A DNA stretch of 9,127 bases. It comes from an uncultured Blautia sp. GTDB lineage: Bacteria; Bacillota; Clostridia; Lachnospirales; Lachnospiraceae. Positions 1 through 6,718 of this stretch are shown one piece after another. Both the position numbers and the translations under genes were made by a program. The stretch is taken from NCBI GenBank assembly GCA_902476765.1, contig CABSEJ010000126.1, positions 1 to 9,127 of the forward strand, written 5' to 3'. Each line of letters opens with the position of its first letter. Positions within the stretch are counted from its first letter, which is position 1. The notes under the pieces were generated by a model. It was not told the DNA's origin. It saw nothing but the letters and a program-made list of their open reading frames with translations, and ran no database searches.

Positions 1-292
1 CCAGGCTTCTGGAAACCTCATAATTGAAATCCACATGTCCCGGTGTGTCAATCAGGTTAAAAATATATTCCTGTCCGTCCCTGGCCTTATAAACGGTCCT
101 GACCGCCTGAGACTTGATAGTGATTCCTCTCTCTCTTTCCAAATCCATGTTATCCAGCACCTGAGACTGCATCTCCCTTTCCGTGAGAAGTCCGGTCTGC
201 TCAATAATCCTGTCCGCTAAAGTGGACTTCCCATGGTCTATATGTGCAATAATACAGAAATTGCGAATTTTGCTTTGGTCCATTACCGGCAT
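1..292 (-). CDS. lepA: LepA / elongation factor 4, N-terminal part (cut by window edge)
   Basis: Ribosome-associated translational GTPase (EF4). I translated the region by hand; 97 codons lie in the window and the rest continues past base 1. The GTPase motifs are in order: G1 loop AHIDHGKST at residues 16-24, the switch I motif RGIT at 55-58 and the G3 motif DTPGH at 82-86. NMDLERERGITIK and VDFNYEVSRSL are typical of LepA rather than EF-G or TypA. The start at 292 (MPVMDQSKIRN) is preferred because GGAGGA ends about 5 bases upstream; the in-frame ATG at 283 would leave 14 bases. It begins 13 bp after the stop of the DUF2142 gene, and its ribosome binding site starts right at that stop codon. 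Expression may come from read-through of the glycan operon or from the candidate promoter at 319-347. Identity is near certain; the gene appears intact as far as it is visible. Confidence 0.97.
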   Translation of the reverse strand, partial: MPVMDQSKIRNFCIIAHIDHGKSTLADRIIEQTGLLTEREMQSQVLDNMDLERERGITIKSQAVRTVYKARDGQEYIFNLIDTPGHVDFNYEVSRSL

Positions 293-305
293 AAAGTTCC
301 TCCTT

Positions 306-2270
306 TTATCTTGCAATAATAAGAACAAACAGCTGCATAACAGTCAAAAATTGTATCAGCACTGTGGCAGCTAAAATTTTTCCGTCTATATTTTCCCGCA
401 GTATCACCAGCCTGTTTCTGAACAAGCAGGCAAAAAGCGGTAAAACAGGCAATACATACCGCCCCTGTATTCCTTCTATTTTCAGGGAATCCGCAGGTGT
501 CCAGGTAAACAGCATACTAGCTGCTACGGCAGCAATTACTAAAATGCATATAGCTCCTATATACAATTTTTCTCCTGTTTTTAGGTAATATCCCTCTTTC
601 ACGCCTAAAAAACCAATACAGAATAATAGGATATAGCAGATAACATAGAACCAAGGTAAACTTATATCAAACCATGAATAAGTTCCTCCGAATATCTGCT
701 GCAAATAAAAATCCATATATTCATAAATGGTTCTTCCAATCAGCAAAAAGGATTTCATCGGCTGTTTCAAAAACATGGAAATCGTATAGCCTTTTCCCAT
801 GCTTCCGGAAACAGCCCCTGATATAGTAGTCAGCCGGCTAATCACTAAAGAAAGCGCCGTAACCCCTGCCGTTAAACCGATTGCACCGTAATAAAGGCTG
901 TTCTTTTTAAATTTCTTTTTGGGAACAAGCACAATCAAAAAAGCGATGAAAAAATAAATGACTTTGCAGGGTGCCAGCCAAAAGGTAAGGATACACCACA
1001 GTATCATATCCTTTACCGTAAAACATTTCTTTTCAAATTTCAAATACATGGCATAAGCTATCATCAGGAAAGATATGGATAAAACCGTATTATCATATGA
1101 ATAGGAAGTAGCGGTTTCCAAGGAAAAAGGCAAAAGAAGGGTTACCATCAGCCCACTTTTTGCAAAAGGAATCATTTTTATTCCAAAATACCCGCACATA
1201 ATATAAAACAACAGTGCAAAAAATTTTCCCAGATACAGGGTGGTCACCGCACCGGCTCCCGTCAGTATACCAATAAGCGTTCCTATGGTCTGGGGCAAGT
1301 GAGCTGTAATAGGTACCTGCAGTTTCCCTCTCTGAAATGCACCCTGCTGTTCATCCTCCACAGAATGAAAGAGTTTTTCTTTGGTTGTATTTATATTATC
1401 CAATCCTAAGAACTCTATATATCCTCCGCAGCTTACATCTTCTCCTCTGGCGTATACATTTCCTTCTTCATTGACAGTTTCTTTACCTGACAGCATATTA
1501 GCATAATAAAAAGACGTGGCTACATGAGCCTTACTGTCTGGTTCAGAGTAGGGAGTAAAAACCATAAGGTATACAAGTCCCAAAGCAAAAGCTGCAATCA
1601 AAAATACGTTTTCTATTTTGACTTTTTTTACCTTGAAAATCAAGAACCATATTACGCCCAACAGCAAAATAAAACCAGCCGTCAGCAGCACAAAGAGCTT
1701 CGCAATATAGGGAACCGGCCCATATACAGAAAGCGCTATAGCTCTGGCTTCTTTTTCTCCGTTTACTGATATAGCGCCATATTTATCCAAGTTTTTACTT
1801 TTATAAAGGGCCAGCTGCCCTTCCTGGTTGCTGTCGTTTACGGAAACCACGAGTTCTGTCCTTCGTTCCTTTCCAACCAGAGGATTACTCAGGGTAAAAT
1901 AATCAAAATCTCCGCTTGCCAGCAGCCTCTCTGCCTCTATCTCCCAATTTTGTATGGTCTCTCCTGTCTCTGCATCTCTAAATTTAACATAAACTGTTAA
2001 TCCGCTGATATCGCCGAATTTTTGGAAGCCCAGTCCGATTCTCGTCATATGGTCCCTGGTTGTGGTATACTCCTGGACTATCTCTTTTTCCGTAAGCACA
2101 TAGGAACTTTCCTCGTCAATATCCCTTGTAAAAAACTTGCCCTCTCCCGCCGCTACAGGCAAAACATGATTGAAATAATAGTATGCAGAAACCAAAGACA
2201 TAAATAAAACAATCAGTAAAAAAGGAATCCACCCTTTTAACTTTTTCATATTCCATTTTTTATCTTTCAT
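306..2270 (-). CDS. DUF2142 family multi-pass membrane protein, probable GT-C type glycosyltransferase
   Basis: A 654-residue polytopic membrane protein. One membrane segment (about residues 13-33) is followed by an outward-facing, beta-rich region (about 40-185) and then roughly ten hydrophobic segments from 188 to the C terminus. Two motifs fit DUF2142: PYSEPDSKAH at 240-249, with the acidic/His pair on the first large loop, and IQGRYVLPVLPL at 601-612. DUF2142 proteins resemble GT-C enzymes that take a sugar from a polyprenyl-phosphate carrier and transfer it outside the membrane. The start overlaps the end of the DUF2304 gene by 4 bp (ATGA), with GGAG 8 bases upstream. The order GT2-DUF2304-DUF2142 supports use of a carrier-linked sugar made by the two preceding genes. 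It recalls the GacI/GacJ/GacL side-chain system of group A streptococcus, an analogy from general knowledge. Donor and acceptor are unknown. Confidence 0.85.
   Translation of the reverse strand: MKDKKWNMKKLKGWIPFLLIVLFMSLVSAYYYFNHVLPVAAGEGKFFTRDIDEESSYVLTEKEIVQEYTTTRDHMTRIGLGFQKFGDISGLTVYVKFRDAETGETIQNWEIEAERLLASGDFDYFTLSNPLVGKERRTELVVSVNDSNQEGQLALYKSKNLDKYGAISVNGEKEARAIALSVYGPVPYIAKLFVLLTAGFILLLGVIWFLIFKVKKVKIENVFLIAAFALGLVYLMVFTPYSEPDSKAHVATSFYYANMLSGKETVNEEGNVYARGEDVSCGGYIEFLGLDNINTTKEKLFHSVEDEQQGAFQRGKLQVPITAHLPQTIGTLIGILTGAGAVTTLYLGKFFALLFYIMCGYFGIKMIPFAKSGLMVTLLLPFSLETATSYSYDNTVLSISFLMIAYAMYLKFEKKCFTVKDMILWCILTFWLAPCKVIYFFIAFLIVLVPKKKFKKNSLYYGAIGLTAGVTALSLVISRLTTISGAVSGSMGKGYTISMFLKQPMKSFLLIGRTIYEYMDFYLQQIFGGTYSWFDISLPWFYVICYILLFCIGFLGVKEGYYLKTGEKLYIGAICILVIAAVAASMLFTWTPADSLKIEGIQGRYVLPVLPLFACLFRNRLVILRENIDGKILAATVLIQFLTVMQLFVLIIAR
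319..347 (-). promoter_or_regulatory. candidate housekeeping promoter for lepA inside the DUF2142 gene
   Basis: On the minus strand TTGACT (342-347) is followed after exactly 17 bp by TCTTAT (319-324), matching 5/6 and 4/6 of the sigma-A consensus. A TG one base upstream of the -10 box gives an extended -10. A start near 312 would give a leader of about 20 bases containing the lepA ribosome binding site. The site lies within the last codons of the DUF2142 gene. It is inferred from consensus alone and chance matches in AT-rich DNA are common. Confidence 0.32.
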
Positions 2271-2620
2271 CCCTTATTCTCCAATTCATCTATTTTTTGG
2301 CTCAACAATCCTATTTCCTGAGTCAGCTTTTTTACCTTGTTAGAAAGCCTGGATACAGACATGGATAGAGAAAAAATAATTGGCAATGTGAAGCAAAAAC
2401 CGGCAAAAAACATCATGTTCATAGGATTGCTGATTCCCAGCATACCGGACACCCAATTGCTCACTTTAGGAAAACAGGCCAGCAGAATAACTGCTGCTCC
2501 AAGCAAAAGCCACAGAAGGCTGTATTTCAGTTCAATGCTTTTTCGTCTGATTTTATTAACGATAAATAAAATTGCAAGCAGCGCAATTAAAATAACCAGA
2601 ATCTGTAAGCGTGTGTTCAT
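2267..2620 (-). CDS. DUF2304 family small membrane protein, probable partner of the GT2 enzyme
   Basis: A 117-residue protein with three hydrophobic stretches at about 5-22, 33-50 and 66-90, and a charged tail at 91-115 with leucine/isoleucine heptad spacing that looks like a short coiled coil. The loop RRKSIELKYSLLWLLLG (25-41) is the typical DUF2304 pattern. Proteins of this family are usually encoded beside a dolichol-phosphate-mannose-synthase-like GT2. GacJ of group A streptococcus, a small membrane protein that binds and stimulates its GT2, is the best-known functional analogue. Here the upstream GT2 lacks transmembrane helices of its own, so this protein may anchor it. ATGA overlaps of 4 bp join it to both neighbours, and AGAGGAGG upstream provides a strong ribosome binding site. 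The family call is firm; the anchoring role is inferred. Confidence 0.85.
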   Translation of the reverse strand: MNTRLQILVILIALLAILFIVNKIRRKSIELKYSLLWLLLGAAVILLACFPKVSNWVSGMLGISNPMNMMFFAGFCFTLPIIFSLSMSVSRLSNKVKKLTQEIGLLSQKIDELENKG

Positions 2621-3315
2621 CCTTTACCTCCTCTAATCCTTTCAAACAGAATAGCCAGAGAAACTTTTATCATATAATATACGGATTTCTTCATAGATAT
2701 GGAAGAAACCCCGCCCATTCGCTGACGCATAACCACCGGTATTTCCTGCACCTTGCATCCCATACCTAAAATAGCTACCACACTCTCCGGTTCCGGATAA
2801 TCCTTGGGATAATTTCGTGCAAATTCTCCCATAACTTTACGATTTACCATTCGCAGACCGGAAGTGGGGTCTGTAATACGAACACCTGTCAAAAGCTCTA
2901 TAAGACCACTGAAATAGCGGATTCCCACACGACGCATCCCTGATGACTGAAAACCTTTCTTTTCAATAAACCGGGAACCTATTACCATATCCAGATTATG
3001 CTTTTCCATAGTTTCCGCCATTTTATTCAGAAAAGCCGGGTCGTGCTGCCCGTCACCATCCACCTGAACTGCCATATCATATCCGTTTTTCCATCCATAC
3101 AAATAGCCTGTCTGCACAGCTCCGCCGATTCCAAGGTTGACCGGCAGGCTGATGATATGAAATCCGTTTTTTCTGCATATAGCTTCTGTTGCATCTGTGG
3201 AGCAGTCATTGATTACAATATAGTCAAATTCAGGCGCATATTTACGAATATCCCTTACCGTCTTCTCAATGGATTCACTTTCATTATAGGCCGGAATAAT
3301 AACCAGCTTTTTCAT
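2617..3315 (-). CDS. GT2 family glycosyltransferase, DPM1-like polyprenyl-phosphate sugar synthase
   Basis: A 232-residue GT-A fold enzyme expected to move a sugar from a nucleotide donor to polyprenyl phosphate on the cytoplasmic face. Motifs (numbered from the chosen start): PAYNE 8-12, NDCSTD 36-41, NLGIGGAVQTG 60-70, the metal-binding DGDGQHDP 86-93, GSRF 113-116 and DPTSGLRM 149-156. The PEPE and MRQRMGGVSSI segments near the end are common in the DPM1-like branch. There is no C-terminal two-helix membrane domain, only a short hydrophobic patch near 211-225. The start at 3315 is preferred over an ATG at 3321: AAGGAG sits 6 bases before 3315 but touches 3321, and 3315 recreates the 4-bp ATGA overlap seen elsewhere in this operon. 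The transferred sugar cannot be read from the sequence. Confidence 0.93.
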   Translation of the reverse strand: MKKLVIIPAYNESESIEKTVRDIRKYAPEFDYIVINDCSTDATEAICRKNGFHIISLPVNLGIGGAVQTGYLYGWKNGYDMAVQVDGDGQHDPAFLNKMAETMEKHNLDMVIGSRFIEKKGFQSSGMRRVGIRYFSGLIELLTGVRITDPTSGLRMVNRKVMGEFARNYPKDYPEPESVVAILGMGCKVQEIPVVMRQRMGGVSSISMKKSVYYMIKVSLAILFERIRGGKG

Positions 3316-4472
3316 TTCCATCTCCTTTTTCCTTCCTCTGCCAGGTTGTGTACTTTACCTGCAGTCATATCCCATGTATATCTTTGGTTTACTTTCTCTC
3401 TTGCCTTTTGAGCTGCCTGTTCTCTGTCTGCAGGAACATCCGCTATTTTTTCCAGAACATTCTTTATACTCTCGGCTGTTACGGTCTTTAGTATAGTTCC
3501 ATAGGATTCATCCTCTATCAATTCTTTAGAGCCGCCCCTGTCAGTGGTTATCACATAGCACCCTGCCGCCGCCGCCTCCAAAACAGAGGTAGGAAATCCT
3601 TCCGGATATTCCGTAGGAAGGCAATATATCTGGGCCTGTCCTAAAAGCGCCGCAATTTGAGGAAATTCCAAGCGCCCCAGAAGTTTTATCCGATGGTCTT
3701 CCATTTGGCGTACCGCCTCAGATTCTTCCCCGTCTCCCGCTATAAGCAAAGCAACTTTATAATTATTATTCATGGATTTCACAGCTTGTATCAGCTTAAA
3801 TATTCCTTTTTCTTTAATCAATCTTCCTGTATATACGATTACCAATGTATCCTCTGAAATTCCGTACTCTTTTCTGAAATCCCGAACAGGATGCTCTGCT
3901 AATTCCCGTATATTATCAGCGTCAACTGCATTGTACAAGACACCCTCGGCCTGAATTTTAAAATGCCGAAGCCAGCGGCAGCAGGCCTTAGATACCCCGA
4001 AATATTCTTTACATAAAAGCTTATCTCCAACGGTAAGTCCATGCTCCACTGCAGCGAAAATAATATCCGGCAGCTTTTTTCCCACAGTCATATGACTGGT
4101 TCCGTGATCTAAAATAATACTTCTGATTTTCATCCGCTTAGCATACCAGGCTCCTACAAGTGTATGAGGATAAAATCTGGCATTGATTAAAACCAAATCA
4201 AATCTCTCTCTCCTCAGTTTACCATACAAAGCCCGGAATTCTTTGTTATATTTTACTACCGGGTATCTTCCTCCCATTAAATTATAGCAGGGAAGCCGGA
4301 GAACCTTTATACCATCCATGATTTCCGTATTTTTCAGTCTCATATCATTATTTGTAACAATCAAAACCTCATCTCCCAGTTTCTGCAAAGCCTTAGCAAG
4401 ATTATAGGTATATCTTTCGATTCCTCCCAGATAGGGGAGATAATGAGATGCAAAAATACATATCTTACTCAT
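3312..4472 (-). CDS. GT4 family glycosyltransferase
   Basis: A 386-residue GT-B retaining glycosyltransferase, probably cytoplasmic and extending a lipid-linked glycan. The N-terminal half opens with HYLPYLGGIERYTYNLAKAL at 10-29, the usual GT4 acceptor-side start. The donor half has YTGRLIKEKG (214-223), LLIAGDGEE (242-250) and the hallmark E-x7-E pair at E291 and E299 within EGFPTSVLEAAAAG. The frame stays open upstream to 4619, but that extension (LPSLFFIWRHIKRK and similar) overlaps the flippase gene and lacks family similarity. The start at 4472 begins MSKICIFASHY and has AGAGG six bases upstream, giving an 8-bp overlap with the flippase. It overlaps the GT2 gene by 4 bp. It is the only nucleotide-sugar transferase in the cassette that could build the main chain. 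Confidence 0.93.
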   Translation of the reverse strand: MSKICIFASHYLPYLGGIERYTYNLAKALQKLGDEVLIVTNNDMRLKNTEIMDGIKVLRLPCYNLMGGRYPVVKYNKEFRALYGKLRRERFDLVLINARFYPHTLVGAWYAKRMKIRSIILDHGTSHMTVGKKLPDIIFAAVEHGLTVGDKLLCKEYFGVSKACCRWLRHFKIQAEGVLYNAVDADNIRELAEHPVRDFRKEYGISEDTLVIVYTGRLIKEKGIFKLIQAVKSMNNNYKVALLIAGDGEESEAVRQMEDHRIKLLGRLEFPQIAALLGQAQIYCLPTEYPEGFPTSVLEAAAAGCYVITTDRGGSKELIEDESYGTILKTVTAESIKNVLEKIADVPADREQAAQKAREKVNQRYTWDMTAGKVHNLAEEGKRRWK

Positions 4473-5736
4473 ATTTATCCTCTCGTTCTTCCTTTTTATA
4501 TGCCGCCAGATAAAAAACAAAGAAGGCAATAAACAGCACCGACATAAATCCCATAGACAAGGTATAGCTGACAGTTGCTCCCATAATACTGTAACGTTTA
4601 GTAAGAAAAGGCGTAACAATATAAGTCATAGCTGCGGTAAGTATACAGCAAACAAATGCACTGTACTGATGCCGCATGATAATAATCCCATACTGGAACA
4701 GCTGGTACACGGCAGTAAATCCGCCGCTGACCAGTATTAAGCATAAAGCATCTTTATAATCGCTTAAGTCAACTCCGAACAAAAGTCCCAGAACAGGTAC
4801 TCCTAATAGATAAGCGCCTATTATGCATACTACAGTAACAATGCTTATCATGACGGTCTGCCGGATAATAGGTTTTATAAATCCTCTTATATCCTTCTTT
4901 ACATATTTCTCAGCCAAAATAGAAATCATAGGTTTCAGAATAAAGGAGGCAAACATATTTACTACAAAAGCCATCATATACAGCACAGTAAAAATTCCCA
5001 GTACCTGGGAATCATAATATTTTTCCAGAGAATATTTTGGTGCATTGATAATATAAGTGCTGAAAAACGAATTTACAAATAACGGGAAAGCCTCCCATAT
5101 CAAACCTTTTTGCCGCCTCCAGGCAGAGCGAATCGAAACATCTCCAAAATATTTTACGATTTTACCGTCAATGATTATCATGGAAATAAAATAAACTGCA
5201 GCCAGGGCTGTTAAAGCCCAGGACACACTCTTTGTCATAAACAGTACGGCCAGAAATACAATCAGGTACAGCAGCACTTTTATAAATACGCTTTTACAGG
5301 ATGTATCATATCTGCCCTTTTGCTGATATCTTCCTTCTAACAGGTCGGAAAACGCTTCTACTGCCTTAAAGGTAACTGCCATTATGATGGTAAAACCTTT
5401 GACCCCATCGTAACCTCCTACAGCAACCCACAGAAATCCAGAAATCATCATAATGGTTACCGTTATGATGCGTAAAACAAAATAATCGCAAAATTTATAT
5501 TTTTCTGTAACATCAGAAACCTGAAAAGTCCGTACATTATAAAGCCCTACCGTTACCAATTGGTTGGCCACAGCCAGAGCTAAAGACAATACACCGGCCT
5601 GATATATCCCTATGCATTTGGAGGTTACCATCTGCATCAGGAAGGAACTTCCTGCATAAAATGTCCCCGCTAAAACAGTCCAAATATAAGTCTGTTTCAT
5701 ATTATATTCTGCCGGCATAAAAAAATTTTTAATCAT
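4465..5736 (-). CDS. Wzx-type flippase, MOP superfamily polysaccharide exporter
   Basis: A 423-residue integral membrane protein with about 11-12 hydrophobic segments spread over the whole length, fitting the usual Wzx size of 400-480 residues. The N-terminal segment (about 15-36, IWTVLAGTFYAGSSFLMQM) followed by GIYQAGVLSLALAVANQ (43-59) is the typical MOP/RfbX opening. The likely role is to translocate a lipid-linked oligosaccharide to the outer face of the membrane. The start at 5736 overlaps the LicD stop as ATGA. The nearest purine-rich sequence (GGAGAGG) is 13 bases away, so initiation probably relies on coupling; internal ATGs at residues 7 and 13 are possible alternatives. It ends with a charged tail (KKEEREDKYE) that overlaps the GT4 start by 8 bp. 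The family is clear although flippase sequences diverge widely; substrate unknown. Confidence 0.88.
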   Translation of the reverse strand: MIKNFFMPAEYNMKQTYIWTVLAGTFYAGSSFLMQMVTSKCIGIYQAGVLSLALAVANQLVTVGLYNVRTFQVSDVTEKYKFCDYFVLRIITVTIMMISGFLWVAVGGYDGVKGFTIIMAVTFKAVEAFSDLLEGRYQQKGRYDTSCKSVFIKVLLYLIVFLAVLFMTKSVSWALTALAAVYFISMIIIDGKIVKYFGDVSIRSAWRRQKGLIWEAFPLFVNSFFSTYIINAPKYSLEKYYDSQVLGIFTVLYMMAFVVNMFASFILKPMISILAEKYVKKDIRGFIKPIIRQTVMISIVTVVCIIGAYLLGVPVLGLLFGVDLSDYKDALCLILVSGGFTAVYQLFQYGIIIMRHQYSAFVCCILTAAMTYIVTPFLTKRYSIMGATVSYTLSMGFMSVLFIAFFVFYLAAYKKEEREDKYE

Positions 5737-6599
5737 AAATCAGCAAATACCTCTCCAAAGTCCAGTTCTTCTGGTGCGTGGTTATGTCTTTTATCTTCTG
5801 GGGGAAGCTCCATATAATCCTTCCCATACCGCCACTCTAAATATTTTTCTACATGGCATGGAAATCGCAACTCTATATCTTCAAATTTTCGTTTCACTGT
5901 GGGATAAATATCTGATTTTCCTACTATGCTGGTATAGGGCTGAGGGTCAAACAAATATCCTATTCTTCCTGTATGTACCATCTTATATTTTGTTGCTGCT
6001 TTTACTGCTTTTTTATAGAAAAAAGAGGGCGAAATATGAAACCAGTCTAAAAGCTTATGCAGAATTGCCGCAACAAAGCTTACGGCCTTTGCCTTCCAGC
6101 CATCTACATATAAAGACGGATTCTTCACAAGGCGAAGCGTCAAAAATTTCCCCCAAATCCAGGCCCACATTCCTTGCTTTTTCAGGCTTTTCACATCGTC
6201 CGCCACATTGTCAAAACAGAAGATATCTATGGCGATTCCTATAGACAGCCCTAAATCAATCATCTCCTGGTTGCGGAAAAGAGTTCCCTTACGGTACCAT
6301 TTCGTTAAAATCGCCGGAAAATTAGAATTTATATCCGGATTTATCACTCCATATTTATCTCCGTATTCACTGTCTGCCACCTTCAAGAAGTGTTCGTAGT
6401 CTTCCCTGGTCATTCCTATATCTATATCATCGTCCCATGGGATAAAGCCCTGGTGCCGCACTCCGCCGATGGCCGTGCCTCCGCACACAAAATAATCAAT
6501 TCCATGTTTTTCACACAAGGCATCAAAATCCTTGAGAATCTCTACCTCGGCTTTTTGCAGTTTCCGCAGTACCTCAGGTTCATATTCTTTATACAGCAT
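5733..6599 (-). CDS. LicD family phosphotransferase
   Basis: A 288-residue member of the LicD group, nucleotidyltransferase-fold enzymes that add phosphocholine or other phosphate-linked groups to surface glycans. The hallmark is at about 40-63: GGTAIGGVRHQG then FIPWDDDIDIG, where D56-D58 and D60 are the expected metal ligands. A second conserved strand, IAIDIFCFDN, is at 122-131. The C-terminal YGKDYMELPPEDKRHNH (258-274) is also typical. No membrane helix is obvious apart from a hydrophobic patch near 172-187. GAGGG lies a few bases before the ATG at 6599, giving a good ribosome binding site. It is the first gene of the glycan operon and overlaps the flippase gene by 4 bp. No licA, licB or licC homologues are in the window, so phosphocholine is not assured; glycerol-phosphate or another group is equally possible. 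Confidence 0.94.
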   Translation of the reverse strand: MLYKEYEPEVLRKLQKAEVEILKDFDALCEKHGIDYFVCGGTAIGGVRHQGFIPWDDDIDIGMTREDYEHFLKVADSEYGDKYGVINPDINSNFPAILTKWYRKGTLFRNQEMIDLGLSIGIAIDIFCFDNVADDVKSLKKQGMWAWIWGKFLTLRLVKNPSLYVDGWKAKAVSFVAAILHKLLDWFHISPSFFYKKAVKAATKYKMVHTGRIGYLFDPQPYTSIVGKSDIYPTVKRKFEDIELRFPCHVEKYLEWRYGKDYMELPPEDKRHNHAPEELDFGEVFADL

Positions 6600-6652
6600 G
6601 CTTTTCCCTCGTTCCTTCTTTTTCTTTTCTTTAGAAGTCCCCTAATCTCAGT

Positions 6653-6666
6653 CATTACTCATAATG
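6653..6666. repeat. 14-bp inverted repeat at the expected start of the glycan operon transcript
   Basis: CATTA-TGAG-TAATG on the minus strand is a perfect 5-bp inverted repeat around 4 bases. It spans the transcription start expected from the candidate promoter at 6670-6698, which is where a repressor operator would sit. It is AT-rich and short, so it could be chance; it has no T tract and is not a terminator. Confidence 0.3.
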
Positions 6667-6669
6667 TTC

Positions 6670-6698
6670 AGAATAACACATATCCCTTGTTTTTTCCA
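6670..6698 (-). promoter_or_regulatory. candidate promoter for the glycan operon
   Basis: On the minus strand TGGAAA (6693-6698) and TATTCT (6670-6675) are 17 bp apart, each matching 4/6 of the sigma-A consensus, with TG one base before the -10 box (extended -10). The expected transcription start is near 6663, giving a leader of about 63 bases before the LicD gene. I saw no hairpin followed by a T run between the spoIIP stop and this gene, so read-through from spoIIP is also possible. Consensus-based inference only. Confidence 0.3.
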
Positions 6699-6718
6699 GT
6701 GTTTTTCTTTTCCCTCTT

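Noticed and set aside
4473..4619. Upstream 49-codon extension of the GT4 frame
   Set aside because: It overlaps the 3' end of the flippase gene and does not resemble a GT4 N terminus. The internal ATG at 4472 has a good ribosome site and the standard family opening.
5774..6244. 156-codon plus-strand open frame opposite the LicD gene
   Set aside because: Antisense to conserved LicD motifs, with no recognisable family; composition is that of reverse-complemented coding sequence.
6600..6718. Terminator after spoIIP
   Set aside because: I looked for a GC-rich stem followed by a T run on the minus strand. The only stems are CATTA/TAATG and a 5-bp AACAC/GTGTT with a 19-base loop, neither with a T tract.
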